This document shows positions 24,396 through 32,402 of a DNA stretch of 64,000 bases, in pieces. A program made the position numbers and the translations under genes. Each line of letters starts with the position of its first letter. Within the stretch, counting starts at the first letter, position 1. The notes beneath the pieces are model-generated. The model searched no databases. It saw nothing but the letters and a program-made list of their open reading frames with translations, and was not told where the DNA came from. Source of the stretch: Ktedonobacterales bacterium (GTDB taxonomy: Bacteria > Chloroflexota > Ktedonobacteria > Ktedonobacterales > Ktedonobacteraceae); assembly GCA_027451525.1 (NCBI GenBank), contig DAIDJF010000001.1, forward strand, positions 124,001-188,000, read 5' to 3'.

Positions 24396-24417
24396 CTACG
24401 TATGTTTTAACACATTT
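24300..24417 (+). ncRNA. Candidate omega RNA (TnpB guide scaffold)
   Basis: In IS605/IS607 elements the guide RNA arises from the 3' end of tnpB and the right end of the element. Here that region holds a strong hairpin, CACTCC-ACC-GGAGTG (24311-24325), extended by CACA/TGTG (24307-24310 with 24329-24332), and ends in the right inverted repeat. The guide would be the bases just past the element, towards the fdrA ribosome site. Ends are estimates. Confidence 0.4.
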
Positions 24418-24441
24418 TAGAAAGCAGGAGGTATCCCCCGT

Positions 24442-26022
24442 ATGGTCCTACGAACGCTACTCAAACGCAATACCTATTACGATTCGATCACGTTGATGTC
24501 AGTTGCGCAAACGGTTAAAGCTTTACCCGGTGTGGATGATGTCGGGGCGGTCATGGCAACTGAGACGAACCGCGAATTATTACGCCTTGCCAATTTGTTG
24601 CCTGCCGCTTGGCTTGCGGAACAAGAGACACCACCAGAGGCCGGTGATTTGCTACTTGTTGTACGTGCGAACGATGATGAACACGCTGAAACTGCCTTGC
24701 TGGCTGCTGAGCAACGTCTAACATCACGCGATCATCGTTCTGCGTCTGAAACTGCCATTGAGCAAACTACACGTTCGTTAGAGATGGCGTTGCGGCGGGA
24801 TAGAGAAGCTAATCTTGCCTTTATTGCTGTTGCGGGAGAGCACGCCTGGTTAGAGACGGAGCAAGCTCTACGACATGGGCTACATGTATTTCTTTTCAGC
24901 GATAATGTCCCCATAGAGCAAGAATTACGCCTCAAGCAATTAGCTGTTGAGCGGGGGTTGCTGCTGATGGGACCAGATTGTGGTACGGCATTGCTTCATG
25001 GTGTAGCACTTGGCTTCTGCAATGTCGTTCCCGCTGGTGCTATTGGGATTGTCGGCGCGTCCGGTACGGGTATGCAGCAGGTCATGAGTCTGATTGCTTC
25101 CGCTGGCATGGGAATTTCACAGGCTATTGGGACAGGTGGGAGGGATCTCTCTGAGACTATTCATGGTCTGATGATGCGCCAGGGACTGGCAATGTTGGCT
25201 CATGACCCACATACCTCGGTCATTGTGCTGATCTCCAAACCGCCATCGCCGCGTGTTGCGCGAGAAATATTGGCGGCGGCACAGATAGACAAGCCTGTTG
25301 TGGTAGTATTCCTCGGAGCGGACCCTGCTCAATCTGCTCCTGTACCCGCGAATATCACATTTACACGCACATTGACCGAGGGCGCGATGGCTGCTGTTGC
25401 TCTGGCTGGTGGACAACATACACACGGACAAGACGTGCAAACAGTGCTGCAACGCGATAAAGCAAAACTGGAAGGGCTACGTGGGCAATTACAACCATCA
25501 CAGCACTATATTCGTGCCCTATATTCTGGCGGGACGCTCTGTGACGAGGCAATGCTGCTCCTGCGTGAAGCAGTCGGGCCTGTGGCATCAAATATCCCTC
25601 TACAAACAGAGTGGAGAGTAGCGGAAGGCGAGCTATTTCTTGGGCATACGGCCCTTGACCTGGGTTCTGACGAATTTACGCGCGGTCGTCCACATCCCAT
25701 GATCGATTCCTCTGTACGTCTCACCTATCTAGAGCAAGCCGCACGTGACCCTGAGACGGCGGTAATTCTACTGGATATTGTTCTGGGCTTTTGCGCCCAT
25801 CCCGACCCGGCAGCAATCTATGGGCCTGCAATTGTTCACGTGCGCAACCTTGCGGCCTCTAATGGGCGGCCTTTACCTGTCATTGTTTCTTTATGTGGGA
25901 CGGAGGGCGACCCACAGCGGTTTTCTGTCCAGCGTCAGGCTCTCGAAGATGCAGGTGCGCTGGTGTATGAGAGCAATGCCGTGGCGGCCCTTGCCGCCGC
26001 TGCGCTGGTAAATCGACAATAG
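24442..26022 (+). CDS. fdrA: FdrA family protein (acyl-CoA synthetase-like, oxamate carbamoyltransferase-associated)
   Basis: A 526-residue protein of the FdrA family, which shares the fold of succinyl-CoA synthetase alpha subunits. It begins with the family's RTLLKRNTYYDSITLMSVAQ, has a Rossmann-like nucleotide site around AGAIGIVGASGTGMQQVMSL (residues ~197-216), and the SKPPSPRVAREIL segment. In E. coli, FdrA works with YlbE and YlbF in anaerobic allantoin degradation, where the complex has been described as an oxamate carbamoyltransferase. The next gene is the YlbE-type DUF1116 protein; no YlbF or carbamate kinase gene follows here. AGGAGG (24426-24431) lies 10 bases before the ATG and 9 bases after the IS607 right repeat, so upstream transcription now passes through the element. 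Confidence 0.88.
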   Translation: MVLRTLLKRNTYYDSITLMSVAQTVKALPGVDDVGAVMATETNRELLRLANLLPAAWLAEQETPPEAGDLLLVVRANDDEHAETALLAAEQRLTSRDHRSASETAIEQTTRSLEMALRRDREANLAFIAVAGEHAWLETEQALRHGLHVFLFSDNVPIEQELRLKQLAVERGLLLMGPDCGTALLHGVALGFCNVVPAGAIGIVGASGTGMQQVMSLIASAGMGISQAIGTGGRDLSETIHGLMMRQGLAMLAHDPHTSVIVLISKPPSPRVAREILAAAQIDKPVVVVFLGADPAQSAPVPANITFTRTLTEGAMAAVALAGGQHTHGQDVQTVLQRDKAKLEGLRGQLQPSQHYIRALYSGGTLCDEAMLLLREAVGPVASNIPLQTEWRVAEGELFLGHTALDLGSDEFTRGRPHPMIDSSVRLTYLEQAARDPETAVILLDIVLGFCAHPDPAAIYGPAIVHVRNLAASNGRPLPVIVSLCGTEGDPQRFSVQRQALEDAGALVYESNAVAALAAAALVNRQ

Positions 26023-26055
26023 ATGTGCTGCTTTGATGAGAGGAGGAACCTGTTT

Positions 26056-27465
26056 ATGGTTGATAGAGATATCTCGATTACTATGCCCTTGCGTGTCATT
26101 CACGTGGGAGCCGATCTATTTGCCGATGCATTGATTGCACAGCATGTAGCAGTAACGCGCGTGGCGTGGCAACCGGCGGCGGGAGCGAGTGATGAAGCCT
26201 TGCGTTTGCTCTTAAACTCCGTGCGCGTTGAGGAGGCGAATCAGCGAGCGGTGCAGAGGATGATTGGTGCGCGTCCACGTCTTATCGATATACGGCCAGC
26301 GGGTGAGGCGATCCCTGGGATGCATCGTCATTTGCTGCTGCACGCAGGACCGCCAATTACATGGGAGCGTATGTCTGGTCCGTTACGTGGTGCAATGATT
26401 GGCGCACTTATCTATGAAGGGCTGGCAACTGATCAAGAAAGTGCCGAACAGCTGGCAACGAGTGGCGAGATTGAATTTGCTCCTTGCCATCACTATCACG
26501 CGGTTGGGCCGATGGCGGGCGTGGTCTCTGCTTCGATGCCAGTGCAGATCATCGAGGAACCCGTCTACGGCAATCAGACATTCAGCACTTTGAATGAAGG
26601 TTTGGGGCGCGTGTTGCGCTATGGGGCGAATGATGCTGAGGTTATTAACCGCTTGCGCTGGATGCAGCAGGTGCTGGGGCCTGCTTTAGCACGAGCGATA
26701 CGCGCTATGGGCGGCATCGAGATCAAAGCAATGACGGCACAGGCTCTGCAGATGGGTGATGAGTGCCATAATCGTAACAAAGCGGCAACATCGTTGTTCT
26801 TGCGCCAGATAGCTCCCGCATTGGTTGAGACGGGCAATTCAAATCAGGAGACTGCCAGCGTATTGCGTTTCATCAATAGCAATGATCACTTTTATCTCAA
26901 TCTCTCGATGGCGGCTTGTAAATCCGCTGCGGTCGCCGCGCATGGCGTACCCTTTAGCAGCGTTGTCACTACGATGGCGCGTAACGGGACGGATTTTGGC
27001 ATTCGCGTCAGCGGATTGGGCGAAAACTGGTATGTTGGACCGGCGCAGCGCGTGCATGGTCTGTATTTCAGTGGCTTCTCAGAGCAGGATGCTAACCCTG
27101 ATATCGGCGATAGCACGATCTCTGAAACGGTGGGTATTGGTGCGTTTGTGATGGCTGCTGCTCCCGCCATCGTGCAGTTTATTGGCGGCACTCCTGCTGA
27201 TGCGCTGCGCTATACGTCGGAGATGTATGATATCACGGTTGCCGAAGATACGCAGTACCAGTTGCCGCAATTGGATTTTCGCGGTGCGCCTGTAGGTGTT
27301 GATGTGCGACAAGTCGTGCGCCAAAACCTGTTGCCGATTATCAATACGGGCATCGCGCATCGCTTGCCTGGGATTGGACAGGTCGGCGCAGGTATCGTGC
27401 GTCCACCGATGATTAGCTTTGTTACGGCTGTCCACGCCCTGGCTGTTGAGTTACAGAAAGCCTGA
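26056..27465 (+). CDS. DUF1116 (YlbE-type) protein, partner of FdrA
   Basis: A 469-residue DUF1116 protein, counterpart of E. coli YlbE. Family features are ACTING-type phrases such as MRGAMIGALIYEGLA-like GPLRGAMIGALIYEGLA (residues ~105-120), EFAPCHHYHAVGPMAGVVSA (residues ~140-160) with the conserved His-His and Pro-Met-Ala-Gly, and GDECHNRNKAATSLF (residues ~234-248). It is a proposed subunit of the oxamate carbamoyltransferase with FdrA, yielding carbamoyl phosphate for ATP from allantoin breakdown. ATG 26056 is preferred because GAGGAGG lies about 9 bases upstream; an ATG at 26023, directly after the fdrA stop, has no ribosome site. Co-transcribed with fdrA. Confidence 0.85.
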   Translation: MVDRDISITMPLRVIHVGADLFADALIAQHVAVTRVAWQPAAGASDEALRLLLNSVRVEEANQRAVQRMIGARPRLIDIRPAGEAIPGMHRHLLLHAGPPITWERMSGPLRGAMIGALIYEGLATDQESAEQLATSGEIEFAPCHHYHAVGPMAGVVSASMPVQIIEEPVYGNQTFSTLNEGLGRVLRYGANDAEVINRLRWMQQVLGPALARAIRAMGGIEIKAMTAQALQMGDECHNRNKAATSLFLRQIAPALVETGNSNQETASVLRFINSNDHFYLNLSMAACKSAAVAAHGVPFSSVVTTMARNGTDFGIRVSGLGENWYVGPAQRVHGLYFSGFSEQDANPDIGDSTISETVGIGAFVMAAAPAIVQFIGGTPADALRYTSEMYDITVAEDTQYQLPQLDFRGAPVGVDVRQVVRQNLLPIINTGIAHRLPGIGQVGAGIVRPPMISFVTAVHALAVELQKA

Positions 27466-27582
27466 ATAAGGACCGTTTCTGCCCGCTTTTCGTGTTATCC
27501 TTGTAAGTAGAAGATGTAACTTGAGAGGTTAAAATACCTGATAGATAAATGATGGGTAATGTGATAGCACGGAGAAACAAAC

Positions 27583-28071
27583 ATGCAGGAAGAACAGTAT
27601 TCGCTATTAAATGCGTATCGTGGGTGGGATGCCTACCAACAACAGTTACTAAAAGTGATTGCGCCGCTGACTCATGAGCAACTTGCGCTACGCGCGGCTC
27701 CTCATTTGCGTTCGATAGAAGAAGTAACTACGCACCTGATTGCTGTGCGTGTGCGCTGGTTTCATATGCTGTTGTTGGAGGGCGGCGACGAAATTGCGCC
27801 TCTGGGGCGGTTTGATCATCCAGATGAGCCTGTACGCACAGCGAATGAACTTATCACTGGCCTGGAAATGAGCTGGCAACTCGTGTGGAACGCGCTGGCC
27901 CGTTGGAAATTCAGTGACCTGAACGAAATCTTTCATGATGAGTATCAGGGTAAAGAATACGCTCTATCACGGCAGTGGGTTCTCTGGCATGTGATTGAGC
28001 ATGATCTGCATCACGGCGGGGAACTGTCCCTCATGCTTGGTATTCACGGGCTGGCTGCGCTCGATCTCTAG
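27583..28071 (+). CDS. DinB-family protein
   Basis: A 162-residue four-helix protein of the DinB/YfiT metalloenzyme family. The likely metal ligands are the first-helix-region His in EEVTTHLIAVRVRW (residue ~49) and the two His in WHVIEHDLHHGGELS (residues ~134-144), the usual three-His arrangement. Members include thiol S-transferases and many uncharacterised, stress-linked proteins. It stands 117 bases after the DUF1116 gene and converges on the SDR gene with 14 bases between stops. Precise function unknown. Confidence 0.85.
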   Translation: MQEEQYSLLNAYRGWDAYQQQLLKVIAPLTHEQLALRAAPHLRSIEEVTTHLIAVRVRWFHMLLLEGGDEIAPLGRFDHPDEPVRTANELITGLEMSWQLVWNALARWKFSDLNEIFHDEYQGKEYALSRQWVLWHVIEHDLHHGGELSLMLGIHGLAALDL

Positions 28072-28085
28072 TAGGATAGATGGCA

Positions 28086-29123
28086 TTACTCGTTATATTT
28101 GCGTGCTGCTCTCTGACCAAGGATAGTGAGCGCCGAACGGGTAATCGCCGTTTCGCTTTCTCGACCGGAGTGCCGTTGTGTCCCTTTACTTTTGCTGGTT
28201 GGCAGCAAACGGTTGGTAAGTGCGAGAAAGTTGGTAACGAGCGCGGGGAATGCTCCGTGTATGCGACTCAAAAACTGTGCCTGCACGGAAATAATCAGTT
28301 CAGTATCACCGCGCTTTGTGGCTTTCACAATCTGGTGTGCCGCCCGTCGTGCACTAATTGAACTTACGGGCAGCACATCAAGCAAACTAAAGAGTGTGTA
28401 TTCTGTACGATGCTGTTCCCCTTTAATCACTGTATTGATTGGTGAGCCAGTCCGCATTAGGCCTGGAACAACAGTGAGAACGGTGATGCCATCTTTTGCT
28501 ACTTCCGCGTGTAATCCTTCAGAGAAGCCGACAGCCGCGAACTTCGCGCTTGAGTACGGCAAAAGGTGGGGGACACTCACTTTCCCGCCAACTGAAGTGA
28601 TGTTGACCATGCGTCCGTTTCGATGGGCCAACATATGAGGTAAGACCGCCATCGTCGTGTTATAAATACCCCAGAACATAATATGCATCGCCTCTTCAAA
28701 GTCCTGGCGTGTTTGCGTTTGCCAGGGACCAACATTGATGATACCGGCATTGTTTACTAGTATATCGATCCGTCCAAAGCGTTGCAGCGTTTGTGTGATT
28801 GCCTGTTGCACCTGTTCTGTATTTGCTACATCGCATGTGAGTGTCAAAATATCGGCTTCCAAGACCGAGAGTTTGAGGCGAGCTCGTTCCAACTCTTCAG
28901 CATTGCGCGCGCAAAGCACTAATTTTGCACCTTCCTTTGCAAACTCTTCGGCCATCGCAAGCCCTAAACCGCGCCCACCACCAGTAATAAAAACAACCCT
29001 ATCTTGCAAGTGAATGCGTTTGCGCCATTTGAGCACTGCACGTACAGCGGTGAAAGCGGAAAGAACTGTCAACCAATGCCAGTTTCGTTGAATCAGTTGC
29101 TTGACAGTATTTTGTAGCTGCAT
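28086..29123 (-). CDS. Short-chain dehydrogenase/reductase with N-terminal helix
   Basis: A 345-residue SDR. The Rossmann signature is TGGGRGLG (residues ~48-55), the structural NNAG follows near 126, and the active site is a Ser (ITSVGGK) with Y-S-S-A-K. The preceding ~40 residues (LIQRNWHWLTVLSAFTAVRA) could be a membrane anchor, and the segment after residue ~235 is an extension typical of the larger 'extended' classical SDRs. Cofactor is probably NADP, from the Arg following the glycine motif in position GRG and CARNAEEL. Substrate unknown. AAGGA lies 7 bases upstream of the ATG. A divergent promoter region separates it from the ABC importer. Confidence 0.88.
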   Translation of the reverse strand: MQLQNTVKQLIQRNWHWLTVLSAFTAVRAVLKWRKRIHLQDRVVFITGGGRGLGLAMAEEFAKEGAKLVLCARNAEELERARLKLSVLEADILTLTCDVANTEQVQQAITQTLQRFGRIDILVNNAGIINVGPWQTQTRQDFEEAMHIMFWGIYNTTMAVLPHMLAHRNGRMVNITSVGGKVSVPHLLPYSSAKFAAVGFSEGLHAEVAKDGITVLTVVPGLMRTGSPINTVIKGEQHRTEYTLFSLLDVLPVSSISARRAAHQIVKATKRGDTELIISVQAQFLSRIHGAFPALVTNFLALTNRLLPTSKSKGTQRHSGRESETAITRSALTILGQRAARKYNE

Positions 29124-29412
29124 ACTGTTATCCTTGTTGTTCAGTGTGGTGAAACGTAAAAATCAAGCCGTCCCTCACACGTAAAAGGTGTAGAAAAGGT
29201 TTCATTTATGTTATGAGTATAAAAATGCGGATAGTAAATGATGATGAGAAACACATTAAAATGAAGAAGAAAAATTTGATATGTGTATTATGCATTTTTA
29301 ACAAACCAATTACATTAGCTTAACAATGTCCCTCTATGCTATCTATAGCGGGTCGCTTCCAGGTGATCTGTGTCGTTTGTACCTGTTTATTTCAAGGAGC
29401 TTTACATTCCTT

Positions 29413-30534
29413 ATGCAACCACGTGTTCCATTCCGTATTTCACTGCGTTCGCGCGGTCCACGCGCTGAAATTCTTTTCATGCTGCTGAGCCTTGTGGTAT
29501 TTCTGGCTGCCTGTGGAGGAACAACCTCGACAGGATCGACCTCTTCGAGTGGTACTGGCACAACTACTACTGCTGCGTCATGCGATAAAGCCACTGGCTT
29601 CACGCTGTACTCAGCTCAAGGCTATGACTCAGATGTTGCAAAAGCCTTTCAGCAGCAAACGGGCATCGCCACCAAGTTGGTTGATGATAGCACTGGCAAT
29701 CTGCTTGCCAAAATTTCGGCTGAAGGCAACAATCCCCAGTGGGATGTAGTCTGGTTTGATGGTAATGTGACCATGCAGACATTGGATGACCAGGGAATGT
29801 TGTTGAAGTGGGATTCCCCCAATATCGGCAACTACACCAGCCTGGGTGCCAGCGTGGTACCGAGCGACCATGGCTACTATCCAACAGGTATCACCGCTGC
29901 TGGCGCGATTGTGTATAACACAAAGCACATTCCAGCGGCTGGTCTGCCAAAGGACTGGAGCGATCTGCTCAATCCTGCTTACAAAAATTTGGTTGCCGAG
30001 AATGACCCGGCCTTCTCCGGTCCTGCCTATCCGTTTATCGCGGGTGTTGCTCAGGTCATGGGTGGCGAGGATCAGGGCAAACAGTTCTTCACCAAATTGA
30101 AAGCCAATGGCGACAAAATCTTCCAGACCAATGATCCAACCTTGAATAGCGTTGAGACAGGTGCGCGTGAGTTCGCAATCATCCAGGACTCTGCATACTA
30201 TGCAGCGGCGAAGGCTGGTCAACCTCTGGGTATCATTTATCCAAGCTCTGGTGTTGCCGCGCTGCCAAGTGAAGTTGGGATCGCTGCTAATAGTCAGCAT
30301 CAGGCGTGTGCCAAAGAGTTTGTCAACTGGTTGTTGTCTTCGGCTGGTCAGAGCGTGATGACGCACCACGACCCAACTGATGGTGACACCTACTTTATTG
30401 AAATTATCAATGGCGTTACTCCGGTGGTGCAGCGTCAGACGACGGGCATCAACTTTGTCGCCCTTGATGTGCCTAAGTGGGCAGGAGTCGAGACAGAGCT
30501 GAAACAATGGTTCCACGACAACATCGTTCAATAA
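29413..30534 (+). CDS. ABC-importer substrate-binding lipoprotein (family 1, AfuA/FbpA-like)
   Basis: A 373-residue extracellular solute-binding protein. The N-terminus (after Arg-rich MQPRVPFRISLRSRG) has a hydrophobic stretch MLLSLVVFLAAC with the lipobox FLAAC, so it is lipid-anchored by Lgt; a Ser/Thr/Gly linker follows. The binding fold begins GFTLYSAQGYDSDVAKAFQQ and includes WDVVWFDGN, the type seen in iron(III), thiamine and 2-aminoethylphosphonate binding proteins. ATG 29413 is 13 bases after AAGGAG; an upstream ATG at 29326 would add residues before the signal. First gene of a three-gene importer, separated from the permease gene by a strong hairpin. Confidence 0.85.
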   Translation: MQPRVPFRISLRSRGPRAEILFMLLSLVVFLAACGGTTSTGSTSSSGTGTTTTAASCDKATGFTLYSAQGYDSDVAKAFQQQTGIATKLVDDSTGNLLAKISAEGNNPQWDVVWFDGNVTMQTLDDQGMLLKWDSPNIGNYTSLGASVVPSDHGYYPTGITAAGAIVYNTKHIPAAGLPKDWSDLLNPAYKNLVAENDPAFSGPAYPFIAGVAQVMGGEDQGKQFFTKLKANGDKIFQTNDPTLNSVETGAREFAIIQDSAYYAAAKAGQPLGIIYPSSGVAALPSEVGIAANSQHQACAKEFVNWLLSSAGQSVMTHHDPTDGDTYFIEIINGVTPVVQRQTTGINFVALDVPKWAGVETELKQWFHDNIVQ

Positions 30535-30556
30535 CATCTGTTGCGGAACAAGAGCA

Positions 30557-30584
30557 GGGTATGGCAGCTACAACTGCCATACCC
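30557..30584 (+). promoter_or_regulatory. Intercistronic hairpin over the permease start
   Basis: GGGTATGGCAG (30557-30567) pairs perfectly with CTGCCATACCC (30574-30584) around a 6-base loop. The ATG at 30561 lies in the stem. Such hairpins commonly protect binding-protein mRNA and reduce permease translation. Confidence 0.8.
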
Positions 30585-32402
30585 GCTTCTGCATTCTCTC
30601 TGAGCACTATTGTGCGGAGAAGCAGCCAGGTACTAGTGGTTGTAGTACCTGTGTTATTGCTCTTGCTTTTCGTCATTTATCCACTGGCTGCAATGTTGCT
30701 GCAGAGCGTGTTTCCGAATATCTATGCCACCTCACCAAATCTGATTCCTGGCTTAACCGCCTTGAAAGAGGTGACAAAAAATCCTCAGAACTATCTGGCT
30801 CTGACCAATTCGCTCTGGCAAGCGGCAATTACGGCGACCTTGTCGGCAATACTGGGGACGTTTCTGGCGATTCTAGCAAAGCGCACAGACCTCCCAATCC
30901 GCCGTTCAATGGATGTCCTGGTTTGGATTGTCTTCTTTACGCCCTCGTTTCTCGTGGGTGAGGCATGGTCGTTATTCTTTATTCGTGGTGGCATTCCTGA
31001 CCAATACTTCCATTTTTCGGATGCTTTCCTGAACTTTTTCTTCTCGCCGGTGGGTGTCATCTTTATTCTGAGCTTGAAGACGTTCCCGTACGTCTATATC
31101 TCGGTGACTGCCGCGCTACGCTGGTTGGGGTCAGAGTTTGAAGATGCGGCGCGTATTGTGGGCGCGCGTACCTGGCGCGCGTGGCTGAGTATCAATGCCC
31201 CATTGTTGCTGCCGGCTATTCTTGCCGCGGCGTTGATCGCCTTTGCTGAAGCGTTATCCGACTTTGGTACGGCGGCAACCATCGCACAAAATTCCAATGT
31301 CCTGTTGATTACCTATCAAATTTACACAGCAATTAATACATCGCCTGTAGATTTTGCTCTGGCAGCGGGTCTCTCTTTGTTGCTGGTGGTTGCCATCTCC
31401 ATCGCATTGCTTACGCAGGCGGCCATCTTGCGCACGCGCTCCTTTCAGGTTATTAGTGGACGCAATCGTCCGGCGCGTCCTGTCCCACTCGGCGTATGGA
31501 AATGGCCGGTAACAGTTCTCTGCGTGCTTATATTCTTTGTTGCGCTGGTTATTCCACTGGGCATGTGTCTGCTACTCTCGTTCCTGCATGCCTTTGGATT
31601 AGGCTTAGTGCCGAACAACTGGACGCTGGATAATTACACACAGGCACTTGCGCAAGGCTCCGATGCTCTGGATGCGTTGATACGCACCTTCTGGCTGGCC
31701 TTTGGCACCGCTACCATCACAGCTTTGGTTGGTTTGCCGATTGCCTTTATTATTCGTCGCACGACGCTACCGGGTCGCCAGTTGCTCAGCCTGTTTACGC
31801 TGGTGACGATTGCCGTGCCAGGCATTATTCTAGCCTGTGGCTACATTTTTGCCTGGAACGCACCATATCTGCAATATGTCGGTATTGGTGGTCCACAAGG
31901 CATTCAGTTTTATGGGACGGTCTGGTTGCTCCTCGCGGCCTATATTGGCGGTAGCCTGCCTTATGCGACGCGCTTGGGTATAGGTGCGCTTGAACAGGTC
32001 GGGCAAAATATGCTGGATAATGCGCGCTTGCAAGGGGCTAGCTTGTTCCAAATATTGTTGCGCATTGTCGGGCCACTCCTGCAAGCCAATCTAGTATCGG
32101 TCTGGCTGCTGGTCTTCACGGGAACGATGTTCGAACTGGCCGCTTCAGAATTGCTCTATCCACCGGGTCAGCCGACACTGCCTGTGCAAATTGTGGGCCT
32201 GTTCAGTACGTTCCGTATGGGACCCGGTATGGCGCTCTCAATGCTCAATGTCGGTTTAGTGATTGCGGTGCTACTCGTGTTTCGCAGCATTCCCTGGTTA
32301 GTGGTGCGTGCTATTCGCCTGTTTTCAAAAAGAAAGATGGCCTATGTATCTACAGATAAAGCAACTCAACAAGAGTTACGGGTCACGGCAGGTCGTCTCT
32401 GA
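30561..32402 (+). CDS. ABC importer permease, two fused permease domains
   Basis: A 613-residue permease with two six-helix BPD domains, as in FbpB/AfuB-type iron permeases and some 2-aminoethylphosphonate systems. Each half has an EAA-like loop: the first at EFEDAARIVGARTWRAWLSI, the second at NMLDNARLQGASLFQILLRI, where the ATPase docks. The start is uncertain: ATG 30561 lies inside the hairpin 30557-30584, while an in-frame ATG at 30507 overlaps the binding-protein gene. The 3' end overlaps the ATPase start by 59 bases, implying coupled translation. Substrate probably iron or a small organic phosphonate/polyamine; not decidable here. Confidence 0.85.
   Translation: MAATTAIPASAFSLSTIVRRSSQVLVVVVPVLLLLLFVIYPLAAMLLQSVFPNIYATSPNLIPGLTALKEVTKNPQNYLALTNSLWQAAITATLSAILGTFLAILAKRTDLPIRRSMDVLVWIVFFTPSFLVGEAWSLFFIRGGIPDQYFHFSDAFLNFFFSPVGVIFILSLKTFPYVYISVTAALRWLGSEFEDAARIVGARTWRAWLSINAPLLLPAILAAALIAFAEALSDFGTAATIAQNSNVLLITYQIYTAINTSPVDFALAAGLSLLLVVAISIALLTQAAILRTRSFQVISGRNRPARPVPLGVWKWPVTVLCVLIFFVALVIPLGMCLLLSFLHAFGLGLVPNNWTLDNYTQALAQGSDALDALIRTFWLAFGTATITALVGLPIAFIIRRTTLPGRQLLSLFTLVTIAVPGIILACGYIFAWNAPYLQYVGIGGPQGIQFYGTVWLLLAAYIGGSLPYATRLGIGALEQVGQNMLDNARLQGASLFQILLRIVGPLLQANLVSVWLLVFTGTMFELAASELLYPPGQPTLPVQIVGLFSTFRMGPGMALSMLNVGLVIAVLLVFRSIPWLVVRAIRLFSKRKMAYVSTDKATQQELRVTAGRL

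Larger units (their letters stand above)
22314..24417 (+). mobile_element. IS607-family insertion sequence (tnpA + tnpB)
   Basis: Bounded by subterminal inverted repeats: AAATGTGTTAAAATGTACGC at 22314-22333 and, on the other strand, AAATGTGTTAAAACATACGT from 24417 back to 24398 (17 of 20 positions match). True tips may lie some bases further out. It contains a serine recombinase and an overlapping TnpB gene and lies between pucR and fdrA, both in the same direction. IS607 elements make little or no target duplication, so none is expected. Confidence 0.85.

Noticed and set aside
29629..30537. 302-codon minus-strand frame over the binding-protein gene
   Set aside because: Long only because of codon bias on the sense strand; no start site and no motif.
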